A stretch of DNA of 9,291 bases from Gammaproteobacteria bacterium (GTDB lineage: Bacteria > Pseudomonadota > Gammaproteobacteria > Pseudomonadales > Pseudohongiellaceae), in assembly GCA_003556835.1 (NCBI GenBank), contig PWQG01000449.1:1-9291 (forward strand). The letters are read 5' to 3'. Under the pieces are notes generated by a model. It saw only the letters and a program-made list of their open reading frames with translations. It did no database searches and had not been told where the DNA came from. Made by a program: the position numbers and the translations under genes. Positions 1-6,177 of the stretch are shown piece by piece. The first letter of the stretch is position 1. Each line of letters begins with the position of its first letter.

Positions 1-511
1 AGGTGTCCACGGTACCGAAGGCCAGTCGGCCGGCTTCTGCAGCTTCCCGCGCCCCGGGCACGTTTTCCAGCAACCAATGGATCTTGCTGGCCGAGAAATA
101 TGGATCCAACAGCAGTCCGGTTTTGCGCTGTACCAGATCGGGGCGTGATTCACGCTCCAGTCGGGTCGCAATGTCCCGGCAGTACGCACTGGTGCGTCGA
201 TCCTGCCAGACGATTGCTCGATGGATGGGTTGTCCGCTGTCCCGATCCCAGATCAGCGTCGTTTCCCGCTGATTGCTGATACCGATGGCACGGATGGAGT
301 CGGCTTCGAGTTGAGCGTCCTTCAGCGCTTCGCGACAGGCTGCCAGGCTGGTCTGCCAGATATCAGCGGGATCGTGTTCAACCCAGCCATCTTTCGGGTA
401 GTGTTGTGGGTACTCTTGCTGGGCCATGCCGGCGCGGGTGCCGTCAGCTTCGAAAACGATGGCCCGGCTGCTGGTCGTCCCCTGATCGATTGCCAATAGA
501 TGATCGGTCAT
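1..511 (-). CDS. glpK: Glycerol kinase, N-terminal part (cut by window edge)
   Basis: Glycerol kinase phosphorylates glycerol with ATP to sn-glycerol 3-phosphate in the cytoplasm. Reading the minus strand from ATG at 511 gives 170 uninterrupted codons before the window ends, roughly the first third of a family that is usually about 500 residues. Family landmarks follow in the right order: the FGGY phosphate-binding motif DQGTTSSR (residues 9-16), GWVEHDP (42-48), NQRET (80-84, holding the substrate-binding Arg-Glu pair of GlpK), VWQDRRT (101-107), DPYFS (136-140) and FGTVDT at the cut end. A GAGGAA ribosome-binding site (521-526) sits 9 bases before the ATG. The gene is divergent from glpD, whose enzyme uses its product. 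No frameshift is seen. The C-terminal ATPase domain lies outside the window. Confidence 0.95.
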   Translation of the reverse strand, partial: MTDHLLAIDQGTTSSRAIVFEADGTRAGMAQQEYPQHYPKDGWVEHDPADIWQTSLAACREALKDAQLEADSIRAIGISNQRETTLIWDRDSGQPIHRAIVWQDRRTSAYCRDIATRLERESRPDLVQRKTGLLLDPYFSASKIHWLLENVPGAREAAEAGRLAFGTVDT

Positions 512-596
512 GATCCAATGTTCCTCATCCAGAGTACTGTGCCGTATGGTACTACAGCATATCGGGCAATCCCACATAGGCCGGAGACACTGAATC
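512..596. promoter_or_regulatory. Shared glpK/glpD divergent regulatory gap
   Basis: These 85 bases separate two divergently transcribed glycerol genes, so both promoters must lie here or run into the coding starts. Each side has a Shine-Dalgarno sequence: GAGGAA for glpK (521-526, minus) and GGAG for glpD (583-586, plus). The most plausible operator-like structure is the inverted repeat AGTAC (533-537) / GTACT (549-553) with an 11-base spacer. It does not resemble the E. coli GlpR operator as I remember it. A weak plus-strand promoter, TTCCTC (521-526) N18 TATGGT (545-550), is possible but unconvincing. Confidence 0.4.
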
Positions 597-2081
597 ATGC
601 AGGATGCGATTCCTGAATACGACCTACTTGTTGTGGGCGGTGGCGTCAATGGCTGCGGTATTGCTGCTGATGCGGCCGGACGCGGCTTGCGGGTGGCACT
701 CTGTGAACAGTCGGACCTGGCCGCAGGGACTTCCTCGGCGAGTACCAAGCTGATTCACGGCGGATTGCGCTATCTGGAGTACTACGAGTTCTCCCTGGTG
801 CGGCAGGCCCTGGCGGAGCGGGAGGTGTTGTTGCAGGCGGCGCCGCATATCGTCTGGCCATTGCGATTTCGCCTGCCGCATATGCCCGGCTTACGGCCTC
901 GCTGGATGTTACGGGCTGGGCTGTTTCTCTACGATCATCTCAGCAGACGCAACAGGCTGGCCGGTTCCCGGAGTCTGCGCCTGGGCGGTGACAGCCCCCT
1001 GAAACCAGAGTTGCGCCATGCTTTCGAGTACTCCGATTGCTGGGTGGATGATTCACGCCTGGTGGTACTCAATGCCATGCAGGCGGCTGGTCGAGGCGCC
1101 TGCATCATGACACGCACGCGTTGCGTTGAAACGCGGCCTGTCGCCAAAGGGTGGCAGGTGACCCTGGAAGACTGTAATAGGTCGGAACGACACCAGTTGC
1201 AGGCCCGGGCCCTGGTCAATGCCACTGGTCCATGGGTGGACCGCTTTGCCGCGATGCAGGGAGAATCCTCAAACAGCCGGTCCGTGCGATTGGTGAAAGG
1301 AAGTCATATCGTGGTGCCCCGCCTGTATGCAGGCAATGAGGCCTACATGCTGCAGCATGTTGATCGGCGGATCGTTTTTGTCATTCCCTGGGAGGGGGAT
1401 TTTTCCCTCATCGGGACCACGGAAGAAAAGTATGATGCGGACCCGGCTGCAGCCGGGATTTCGGCAGATGAACAACGATACCTGCTGCGGGTGGTCAATG
1501 AAAATTTCCGGGCGCGACTGTCGACTGGCGATATCCTGCACAGCTTTGCCGGAGTTCGCCCCCTCCTCGAGGGCGAGTCGGACGACAGCACCTCTCTTTC
1601 CCGGGATTACACGCTGGACTTCGAGAACGACCCGGCGCCGCTGCTGACTGTGCACGGCGGCAAGATCACCACATACCGACGCCTCGCCGAAGCTGCCCTG
1701 CAAAGTCTGAAGCCGATATTCCCGGATATGGGACCGGAATGGACTGCGAATGCCGTGTTGCCGGGCGGTGAATTCGCTGATCAGGCCACATTGTTCCGGG
1801 AGCTGGCAACGCGTCATCCCTGGTTGCCGGACGGGGTACTGGGCCGCTGGGTGCGCAGCTATGGGCGCTGCATCGAAGCCCTGCTGGGTGATGCCTCGCG
1901 ATTGGAGGATCTGGGCACGCATTGGGGGCATGGTCTGTATGACAGGGAATTGCAGTATCTGGAGTCGACGGAATGGGCGCAGACGGCGGCTGATGTCCTG
2001 TGGCGTCGCAGCAAGCTGGGTCTGCGCTTCAGCAAGGCGGAGGTAGAAGCTCTGGAGCAGCGTATGCGGAGCGTGCTATAA
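597..2081 (+). CDS. glpD: Aerobic glycerol-3-phosphate dehydrogenase
   Basis: This FAD enzyme oxidises sn-glycerol 3-phosphate to dihydroxyacetone phosphate at the inner membrane and passes the electrons to quinone. The 494-residue product is close to E. coli GlpD (501). It opens with a Rossmann FAD-binding segment (GGGVNG, 14-19, after the hydrophobic DLLVVG strand). It continues with the family signature HGGLRYLEY (54-62), NATGPWVD (208-215), KGSHIVV (234-240), IGTTE (272-276), the substrate-site segment GVRPLL (319-324) and the second FAD contact HGGKITTYRRLAE (353-365). The tail is the alpha-helical DAO C-terminal domain. GGAG at 583-586 supports the ATG at 597. It is divergent from glpK, forming a glycerol-utilisation pair. 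The transporter glpF and repressor glpR are not in the window. All landmarks are intact, so it should be active. Confidence 0.96.
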   Translation: MQDAIPEYDLLVVGGGVNGCGIAADAAGRGLRVALCEQSDLAAGTSSASTKLIHGGLRYLEYYEFSLVRQALAEREVLLQAAPHIVWPLRFRLPHMPGLRPRWMLRAGLFLYDHLSRRNRLAGSRSLRLGGDSPLKPELRHAFEYSDCWVDDSRLVVLNAMQAAGRGACIMTRTRCVETRPVAKGWQVTLEDCNRSERHQLQARALVNATGPWVDRFAAMQGESSNSRSVRLVKGSHIVVPRLYAGNEAYMLQHVDRRIVFVIPWEGDFSLIGTTEEKYDADPAAAGISADEQRYLLRVVNENFRARLSTGDILHSFAGVRPLLEGESDDSTSLSRDYTLDFENDPAPLLTVHGGKITTYRRLAEAALQSLKPIFPDMGPEWTANAVLPGGEFADQATLFRELATRHPWLPDGVLGRWVRSYGRCIEALLGDASRLEDLGTHWGHGLYDRELQYLESTEWAQTAADVLWRRSKLGLRFSKAEVEALEQRMRSVL

Positions 2082-2125
2082 CCGATGACCACAGATAGAT
2101 GGGTATTCATGAACGGGTGTGAACG

Positions 2126-2554
2126 ATGATCACAGTCAATGGCTGTTATCGCGGGTGGATGATCTTGTGCCTGGTGACGATGGTCGGGTACGGCTGCGCG
2201 ATACGCGATCCCGCCTCTACGCTGGAGCCGGCGGCGGAGCAGCTGATTCCGTCCATCAGCGAGGACGGGACCAAGTTTTTTGTTTTCGAACGTCAGCATG
2301 GCGATGCTTCCGCACTGCAGGTTGATGGTCGGGGCCTGGCCTCGAACGATCGCCGTTCTTCCGGTCCGGCACCAGGCGCGCTGGAGGCTCGTGTGGAGCA
2401 GGTCCTGGAGAGAACCGGCTACTGTCGTGATGGTTTTTTCGAGCGTTATCGGGAACGGGCCGGGGCGATTGTACGGTTTCGTGGTGAATGCCGCGAGGCT
2501 GCGACCGGAGAAGATCGGGACCGGTTTGTAAGCGGACAGGCGATTGCATTGTGA
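2126..2554 (+). CDS. Small hypothetical protein, possible lipoprotein
   Basis: I do not recognise a named family. The 142-residue product begins with a short hydrophobic segment (about residues 11-23, after Arg9) that ends in GYGC, with Cys24. This resembles a lipoprotein signal peptide, but the -3 position is Gly instead of the usual Leu/Val, so lipidation is uncertain. The middle is low in recognisable motifs. The C-terminal third has a TGYC...FRGEC pattern with Cys100 and Cys122, which could form a periplasmic disulfide. The start is the first ATG of the frame; upstream there is only a weak GGGTG. A later ATG at 2159 would give a very short signal sequence. The gene lies 44 bases after glpD on the same strand and might be cotranscribed, but nothing ties it to glycerol metabolism. 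Confidence 0.6.
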   Translation: MITVNGCYRGWMILCLVTMVGYGCAIRDPASTLEPAAEQLIPSISEDGTKFFVFERQHGDASALQVDGRGLASNDRRSSGPAPGALEARVEQVLERTGYCRDGFFERYRERAGAIVRFRGECREAATGEDRDRFVSGQAIAL

Positions 2555-2584
2555 TAAGGGGAAACAGGTGAAGATTACGGATGG

Positions 2585-3147
2585 ATGCAGGTCGGGACCT
2601 GGACATCGACTGGTGGCGCGATCATGGATGATACGCTGTCCTACGATATTTTCACCGCCATAGCCCGGGCGGCGCTGCAGTCGGCCGCGCGCCTGGCTGC
2701 CTACATCAACCATGTGCACGGACTGGATCCGGTGTTTGATGGTTTCATGGTGCATGGTGGTGGTAACCGGATGCGGGACGATCAGCCGGTGAAGATCTTC
2801 CGCCCCCGAGAGCGCCGAAGTTCCGCTTGTTGGCCAGCACTCCTGAAGTGCTGTTCGAGCGTGACGCGCACGGCAACATTCTCGGTGGTATCCGGCTGGC
2901 CGAACATGCCGTGCCGACAGCCACCAATACGGGGATGAACAGCGGGGGCGGCTTCTGTCGTCTGTACGGCTCACATGAGCCCTTAGCTGAGTCCGTGCTG
3001 GAAGCACTGTATCCGGACCGTGACAGTTATTTGCGCTTCGTACGGCAGGCAGTCGAGCAGAATCTCCGCGATGGGTATCTGCTGGAAGCCGATGCCATGC
3101 AGACCTTGCGCGCGGCGCGTGATTCGGGCATCGGTCGTCGCGACTGA
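2585..3147 (+). pseudogene. Decayed alpha/beta-hydrolase-domain protein (PF20091-like)
   Basis: Two reading frames together carry pieces of one recognisable family. In frame from 2585, the segment from LSYDIFTAIARAA through AARLAAYINHVHGLDPV to FDGFMVHGG and PVKIF matches the middle of PF20091-type proteins. From about 2800 homology moves to another frame: PPPRAPKFRL, then RDAHGNILGGIRLAEHAVPTAT, a GFCRLYGS block, LEALYPDRDSY and GYLLEADA, ending at a TGA (3145-3147). That is the family's C-terminus. Compared with the family as I recall it, three parts are missing: the N-terminal part, the stretch carrying the GESQS nucleophile (IARAAL runs straight into QSAARL), and the core with the acid and histidine. 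The frame breaks near the C5 run at 2803-2807. An active hydrolase is not possible. The remnant is convergent with the methyltransferase gene and stops 13 bases short of it. Confidence 0.75.
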
Positions 3148-3160
3148 GCTGTGCCCGGCT

Positions 3161-3940
3161 TCAAGGCAGCGGCGGCTTCCTGAAGCGGAGCAGGAATTGA
3201 TCACTCTGACGCAGCATGGGATCAAAGATTGAACGGCGCAGGCTGTCTTCCGGAACCGACAGAATGTCGCTTTCCGCTTCCAGCACAAAACCGGCCCGCT
3301 GCGCCACTTCGATGGCGCGGGCTTTTGGCATTCGGTGGAGACGTTCGTTGTTGGCACCCTCCCGACCGTCGTGATCGATGATCCCCATAACGCCGCCAGG
3401 TTTCAGGGCGCGATAGACAACACCCAGCACATTCTCTGCGCGCCGGGGGCTGCGATTGTAATAGTCGTGCAGGATCTGCGACACCAATACCAGATCCAGT
3501 GAATCGTCCGGCAGGTTCATTTCGCCGATGCGGCGATCGATGCGCTGGATGTTGAGCAGCTGGCCACGCTCGATGGCCTGGTTGAGGGCATCATCCTGGC
3601 TCAACTCGCTTCGATCCTGGTCGTAGTTCAGTGACCGCGGTGCATTCTGGGCGTAGACGGTTCCCCGTAACCCTACCGCCCGCGACAGGATGTGGCTGTA
3701 GTAGCCTCCGGCCGCATACACATCGAGCACCTGCATGCCGGGCTCGAGTTGCAGAAACTCAAGCACAGCCGCGGGTTGGCGTTGCTCGTCCCGCATCCGG
3801 TCCTGGATGTCCCGGGTCGGATCCTCCACTGCCGCTTCCAATGTCGCACGATCCAGAGGTGCCCCGGTCACCGGTTGTATCAGCAAAGCGGATAGCAGCA
3901 AAAGCAGGATGAAGCGGGGGTTACGGTACAGTGCTGTCAT
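3161..3940 (-). CDS. SAM-dependent methyltransferase with N-terminal signal peptide
   Basis: A class I (Rossmann) methyltransferase resembling the predicted methyltransferases of COG4798; its substrate is unknown. I chose ATG at 3940 (259 residues) over the longer frame starting at 4021. The shorter start gives a classic export signal: MTALYRNPRF, then a leucine-rich core (about 10-21), then PVTGA as a likely signal-peptidase site. GAGAGA lies a few bases upstream. The longer version would bury this signal behind 27 residues and run into the estB-side promoter. SAM-binding motif I is VLDVYAAGGYYS (71-82). Later landmarks are the DLVLVSQILHDYY strand (149-161) and LKPGGVMGIIDH (179-190). Motif I is a little unusual (Ala-Ala-Gly-Gly where E/DxGxGxG is common), as in its relatives. 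The gene is divergent from the carboxylesterase. Export would be odd for an enzyme that needs cytoplasmic SAM. Confidence 0.85.
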   Translation of the reverse strand: MTALYRNPRFILLLLLSALLIQPVTGAPLDRATLEAAVEDPTRDIQDRMRDEQRQPAAVLEFLQLEPGMQVLDVYAAGGYYSHILSRAVGLRGTVYAQNAPRSLNYDQDRSELSQDDALNQAIERGQLLNIQRIDRRIGEMNLPDDSLDLVLVSQILHDYYNRSPRRAENVLGVVYRALKPGGVMGIIDHDGREGANNERLHRMPKARAIEVAQRAGFVLEAESDILSVPEDSLRRSIFDPMLRQSDQFLLRFRKPPLP

Positions 3941-3985
3941 GGGCGTCTCTCGCGGGCTGGCCGGGCTCCGGGATGCAAGTATCCA

Positions 3986-4039
3986 TGGTGTCCGGCATTT
4001 TGCTATGATCGGCGCATTCAAGACGCTGATCGGACACCA
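3986..4039. repeat. 9-bp inverted repeat bracketing the carboxylesterase promoter
   Basis: TGGTGTCCG (3986-3994) is repeated as its exact reverse complement CGGACACCA (4031-4039), the latter directly abutting the ATG at 4040. The 36-base interval contains the extended -10 element. The half-site centres are 45 bp apart. It could be a pair of operator half-sites, or a stem in any longer transcript that would hide the start codon region. Confidence 0.55.
4001..4009 (+). promoter_or_regulatory. Extended -10 promoter of the carboxylesterase gene
   Basis: TGCTATGAT matches the extended -10 form TGnTATAAT with one mismatch in the hexamer. No good -35 hexamer lies 16-18 bases upstream, which extended -10 promoters tolerate. 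Transcription would start near 4016 and leave a leader of about 24 bases before the ATG at 4040, with no evident Shine-Dalgarno sequence. Confidence 0.5.
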
Positions 4040-4714
4040 ATGAGTATGACCTATTTACCCTGTATCGAACAATCCAGTCCCGCCGGGGCAGAGCCGGACG
4101 CGGCTGTCATCTGGCTGCATGGCCTGGGTGCCGATGGCCACGACTTTGCCGCCATCGTGCCGGAACTGAAATTGGACGGGAAATCCACCATCCGATTCGT
4201 GTTTCCCCATGCGCCAGCCATCCCGGTCACAATAAACAATGGGTTTGTCATGCCGGCCTGGTATGACATTCTGGAAATGGATGTGCACCGGCGTGTGGAT
4301 GAAGAGCAGTTGCGCGAGTCGGCGACAAAAGTGCAAGACCTGGTGCGTCGCGAAATGGAGCGGGGCATCCGGCCTGAGCGGATCGTGCTGGCGGGCTTTT
4401 CCCAGGGAGGTGCCGTGGTATACGAGGCGGGTCTCACTTTTCCCGAACGACTGGCCGGTATACTGGCACTTTCCACTTATTTTGCGACCGCGGACAGCAT
4501 CCAGTCGCACGCCGCCAATCAGGACATCCCAATACGTGTCTGCCATGGCACGCTGGATCCAGTGGTCACACAGTCATTGGGGCGCAAGAGTGTGGACCGA
4601 CTGCAGGCGATGGGGCATGAGGTGGAGTACAGCACCTACTCGATGCCGCACGCAGTCTGCCAGGAGGAGATTGCGGATATTTCCGAGTGGTTGAACCGCG
4701 TACTCGCTCAGTAA
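4040..4714 (+). CDS. Carboxylesterase/phospholipase of the PF02230 family
   Basis: A cytoplasmic alpha/beta-hydrolase of the acyl-protein-thioesterase/carboxylesterase group (Abhydrolase_2), which hydrolyses short-chain carboxylic esters; the natural substrate is not known. The 224-residue length is typical. The oxyanion motif LHGLG (26-30) is followed by FPHAPAIPVT (55-64) and MPAWYD (71-76), both characteristic of the family. The nucleophile is Ser121 in GFSQGG, the acid Asp173 in GTLDPVV, and the base His204 in MPHAVCQEE, so the catalytic triad is complete. No signal peptide is seen. The start at 4040 lacks a clear Shine-Dalgarno sequence; ATG at 4046, two codons in, is a possible alternative. 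It overlaps the convergent DUF2214 gene by 7 bases. The intact triad contrasts with the dead hydrolase at 2585-3147, which belongs to a different family. Confidence 0.93.
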   Translation: MSMTYLPCIEQSSPAGAEPDAAVIWLHGLGADGHDFAAIVPELKLDGKSTIRFVFPHAPAIPVTINNGFVMPAWYDILEMDVHRRVDEEQLRESATKVQDLVRREMERGIRPERIVLAGFSQGGAVVYEAGLTFPERLAGILALSTYFATADSIQSHAANQDIPIRVCHGTLDPVVTQSLGRKSVDRLQAMGHEVEYSTYSMPHAVCQEEIADISEWLNRVLAQ

Positions 4715-5139
4715 CCGATGCCGCGAGCCATCAGGTAAGCAAGGGCCGGCATGATCAGTAAAACAATCAGCTGCAGTTTCATGGACCAACGCAGGACACG
4801 TGGCACGTTCAATCCACCCTCCGCATCGGTGGCTCGCCGGTGTAGAAACCATGTCGGCCCGGTTGCCAATAGCAGATAAATCACGAACAGGCCGATTTTC
4901 GCGTGGAACACGGGATTGCCGCTATAGAACGCGGCGGGTTTTCCGGCCCAGAACCACAGTGCCAGGCCCGGCCCTGCCGCAGGAATCACACTGACCCAGA
5001 ACGCCACTGAGACGCGTCGCAGGGCGCTGATGTCGTCTGCATCCAGCCGGGGCCGCAAACCCAGGCTCAGTATCAGGCTGCTGGTAGCCATGATCAGTAG
5101 GGCCACAAGGTGAAAGAATCGCAGGCTGGCTTCCAGCAT
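4708..5139 (-). CDS. DUF2214-like four-helix inner-membrane protein
   Basis: A 143-residue integral membrane protein with four predicted helices at about residues 6-27, 44-65, 79-99 and 121-138. A short polar link separates helices 1 and 2, and an arginine-rich cytoplasmic loop lies between helices 3 and 4. The FFHLVALLIM start and the GNPVFHAKIGLFVIYLL segment resemble the predicted membrane proteins of DUF2214 (PF09980). The biochemical role of that family is not established, although histidines near the helix ends hint at cofactor or metal contact. AGGATG lies just upstream of the ATG and supports the start. The gene is divergent from the TetR regulator and convergent with the carboxylesterase, whose end it overlaps by 7 bases. 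The divergent layout makes it one candidate target of that regulator. Confidence 0.75.
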   Translation of the reverse strand: MLEASLRFFHLVALLIMATSSLILSLGLRPRLDADDISALRRVSVAFWVSVIPAAGPGLALWFWAGKPAAFYSGNPVFHAKIGLFVIYLLLATGPTWFLHRRATDAEGGLNVPRVLRWSMKLQLIVLLIMPALAYLMARGIGY

Positions 5140-5184
5140 GGCATCATCCTGTATATCAAGAAATGAGACTTCGTCACTATTGTG

Positions 5185-5200
5185 GCACAGTCGCCTGTGC
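5185..5200. repeat. Palindrome GCACAG-TCGC-CTGTGC, candidate operator
   Basis: A perfect 6-4-6 inverted repeat in the gap between the DUF2214 gene and the TetR gene. It lies just downstream of the predicted minus-strand transcription start, a common place for repressor operators. TetR-family proteins usually bind palindromes of this size range next to their own gene. Confidence 0.5.
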
Positions 5201-5211
5201 TAATCTTGCTC

Positions 5212-5217
5212 ATTATA
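5212..5217 (-). promoter_or_regulatory. Consensus -10 box (TATAAT) of the DUF2214 gene
   Basis: The minus strand reads TATAAT exactly, 72 bases before the ATG at 5139. The -35 position is weak (CCATCA at 17-base spacing), so an activator or other factor may be needed. The -10 lies between the two palindromes at 5185-5200 and 5223-5236. Confidence 0.45.
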
Positions 5218-5222
5218 TGGGC

Positions 5223-5236
5223 CATTGATCACAATG
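5223..5236. repeat. Palindrome CATTG-ATCA-CAATG, candidate operator
   Basis: A second perfect inverted repeat (5-4-5) in the same gap, with GCCAT (5221-5225) / ATGGC (5237-5241) around it. It falls in the spacer of the minus-strand promoter. It also overlaps a weak plus-strand -10 (CACAAT, 5230-5235, with TTGCTC at 5206-5211), so a protein bound here could affect both directions. Confidence 0.45.
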
Positions 5237-5314
5237 ATGGCATGGATTGGTATCTGAACGGACAGCGTGGATGATCGAATCAGGCAGTATCCACCGCTTG
5301 CCGGATGCGGAAGC

Positions 5315-5320
5315 GGAGAG
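5315..5320 (+). promoter_or_regulatory. Ribosome-binding site that fixes the TetR start
   Basis: GGAGAG lies 7 bases before the ATG at 5328. The earlier in-frame TTG (5247) and ATG (5271) have no comparable site. The product from 5328 also begins at the distance from the helix-turn-helix that is usual for TetR proteins. Confidence 0.75.
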
Positions 5321-5327
5321 GGAGAAC

Positions 5328-5951
5328 ATGGAGCAGCTCGGCCTGCGTGAGCGCAAGAAGCTGATACGATTGCGGCGCATTCTGCAGGCTGCGGAAAAAC
5401 TGTTCGTGGACAAGGGATTCACCAATACAACCATCAAGGATATCGCCGTGGAGGCGGATGTCGGGCTGGGCACCCTGTATCTGTATGCCAAAAGCAAGGA
5501 AGACCTGCTGGTACTGGTCTTCAAGCAACATATTCTGGAAATGATCGATACCTCTTTTGCCCGCAGCAACCCCGAAGATAGCCTGCTGGAGCAATTCATG
5601 AGCTTTTTCGATGGCCACATCGAGTACCATCGGAAGGATCGCGCACTTTCCCGGACCGTGCTCAAGGAGCTGTCTTTCTCCCATACCGAACAGCGGCGTC
5701 AAGATATCGAGCAGATCATGTGGGCTTCCTACAGCAAGCTGCGCGAACTGGTCAGCCGTGCCGCCCAGCAGCCGGGCGCTCAGGACAGTGCAGCTGTCCG
5801 CTTTGCGGGAACCACCGCCTGGAGCGCCTTTGCACTGTATTATCATCTGCTGCAGGGTTTTCTCTGCGGTTTTCTCAGCGAAGAGCATTTCCGCAAGAAC
5901 CTTCGCAACGCCCTGGCCATGCTGCTCAACGAGGACATGGACGCTTCCTGA
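5328..5951 (+). CDS. TetR/AcrR-family transcriptional regulator
   Basis: A 207-residue one-component regulator, the normal length for the family. The N-terminal DNA-binding domain covers about residues 12-60: ILQAAEKLFVDKGF (18-31), then the helix-turn-helix TIKDIAVEADVGLGTLYLY (35-53), then the closing AKSKEDLL. The C-terminal two-thirds is the variable all-helical ligand-binding and dimerisation region, with aromatic clusters (ALYYHLLQGFLCGF) likely lining a hydrophobic pocket. The ligand cannot be read from sequence. The start is set by GGAGAG 7 bases upstream; in-frame starts at 5247 and 5271 lack one. It is divergent from the DUF2214 gene, with two palindromes in the gap, and lies 226 bases upstream of the exported monooxygenase gene on the same strand. 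Either neighbour may be its target. Autorepression is likely for the family but not shown. Confidence 0.92.
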   Translation: MEQLGLRERKKLIRLRRILQAAEKLFVDKGFTNTTIKDIAVEADVGLGTLYLYAKSKEDLLVLVFKQHILEMIDTSFARSNPEDSLLEQFMSFFDGHIEYHRKDRALSRTVLKELSFSHTEQRRQDIEQIMWASYSKLRELVSRAAQQPGAQDSAAVRFAGTTAWSAFALYYHLLQGFLCGFLSEEHFRKNLRNALAMLLNEDMDAS

Positions 5952-6035
5952 CCGGGCCGTGAACCGGGCCTTTCTGTTATCCGTCGCTCGTGGAATTCCA
6001 TTCGACGCATTGCCGCGCCCGACGCACGAATCCAA

Positions 6036-6063
6036 TTGACTTGCCTCATGGTAATGGTACGAT
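6036..6063 (+). promoter_or_regulatory. Strong sigma70-type promoter of the monooxygenase gene
   Basis: TTGACT (6036-6041), a 16-base spacer and TACGAT (6058-6063), preceded by TGG as an extended -10. Five of six -35 bases match consensus and the TG element compensates for the -10. Transcription would start near 6070, leaving a leader of about 108 bases. This is the best promoter in the window. A second TATAAT at 6127-6132 with TTGAGC 19 bases upstream is a weaker alternative. Confidence 0.65.
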
Positions 6064-6092
6064 CTTAATTATGAATGCGCTCATTTTTGGGC

Positions 6093-6119
6093 GGGTTCTG
6101 TTTGAGCAGTATAGAACCC
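6093..6119 (+). repeat. Leader inverted repeat GGGTTCT/AGAACCC
   Basis: GGGTTCT (6093-6099) and AGAACCC (6113-6119) are exact reverse complements across 13 bases. A G-U and a U-A pair can extend the stem to 9 bp with a 9-base loop. It lies in the predicted 5' leader of the monooxygenase gene, followed by A/T-rich sequence. There is no T-run right after it, so it is not a standard terminator. It may be an mRNA stem or a protein-binding site. Confidence 0.5.
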
Positions 6120-6167
6120 AATTGAATATAATTTATTGATAATGAAGAGAATTAAGATGCTGTGGCT

Positions 6168-6171
6168 GGAG
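6168..6171 (+). promoter_or_regulatory. Ribosome-binding site favouring the start at 6178
   Basis: GGAG with 6 bases to ATG 6178 is the best Shine-Dalgarno sequence in this reading frame. ATG 6157 has only AAGAGA at similar spacing, and TTG 6136 and ATG 6142 have none. The product from 6178 also begins with a normal export signal. Confidence 0.6.
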
Positions 6172-6177
6172 AATAGT

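Noticed and set aside
1269..1931. A 220-codon minus-strand open frame inside glpD
   Set aside because: glpD is unambiguous here and the antisense product shows no domain.
1859..3007. A 382-codon open frame on the minus strand
   Set aside because: It lies antisense to the glpD 3' end, the small hypothetical gene and the hydrolase remnant. It has no recognisable motif and is rich in Arg, Ser and Pro, as frame shadows of GC-rich genes are.
3158..3186. Inverted repeat GCTTCA(A)GG/CCTGAAGC between the convergent remnant and methyltransferase gene
   Set aside because: It needs a bulge, mostly lies inside the methyltransferase coding end and has no T-run, so I do not call it a terminator.
3941..4021. 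N-terminal extension of the methyltransferase from ATG 4021
   Set aside because: It would hide a good signal peptide and overlap the carboxylesterase promoter; ATG 3940 has a GA-rich ribosome-binding site.
5247..5327. N-terminal extension of the TetR protein from TTG 5247
   Set aside because: No ribosome-binding site precedes it, and the start at 5328 has a strong one and gives normal family length.
5951..5977. Possible terminator after the TetR gene (two ACCGGGCC copies, then TTTCTGTT)
   Set aside because: The copies are direct, not inverted. Only a 4-bp GGCC/GGCC stem is possible, and the T-run is weak.
5280..6035. A 251-codon minus-strand open frame opposite the TetR gene
   Set aside because: The plus-strand TetR helix-turn-helix is clear; the antisense frame has no motif or ribosome-binding site.
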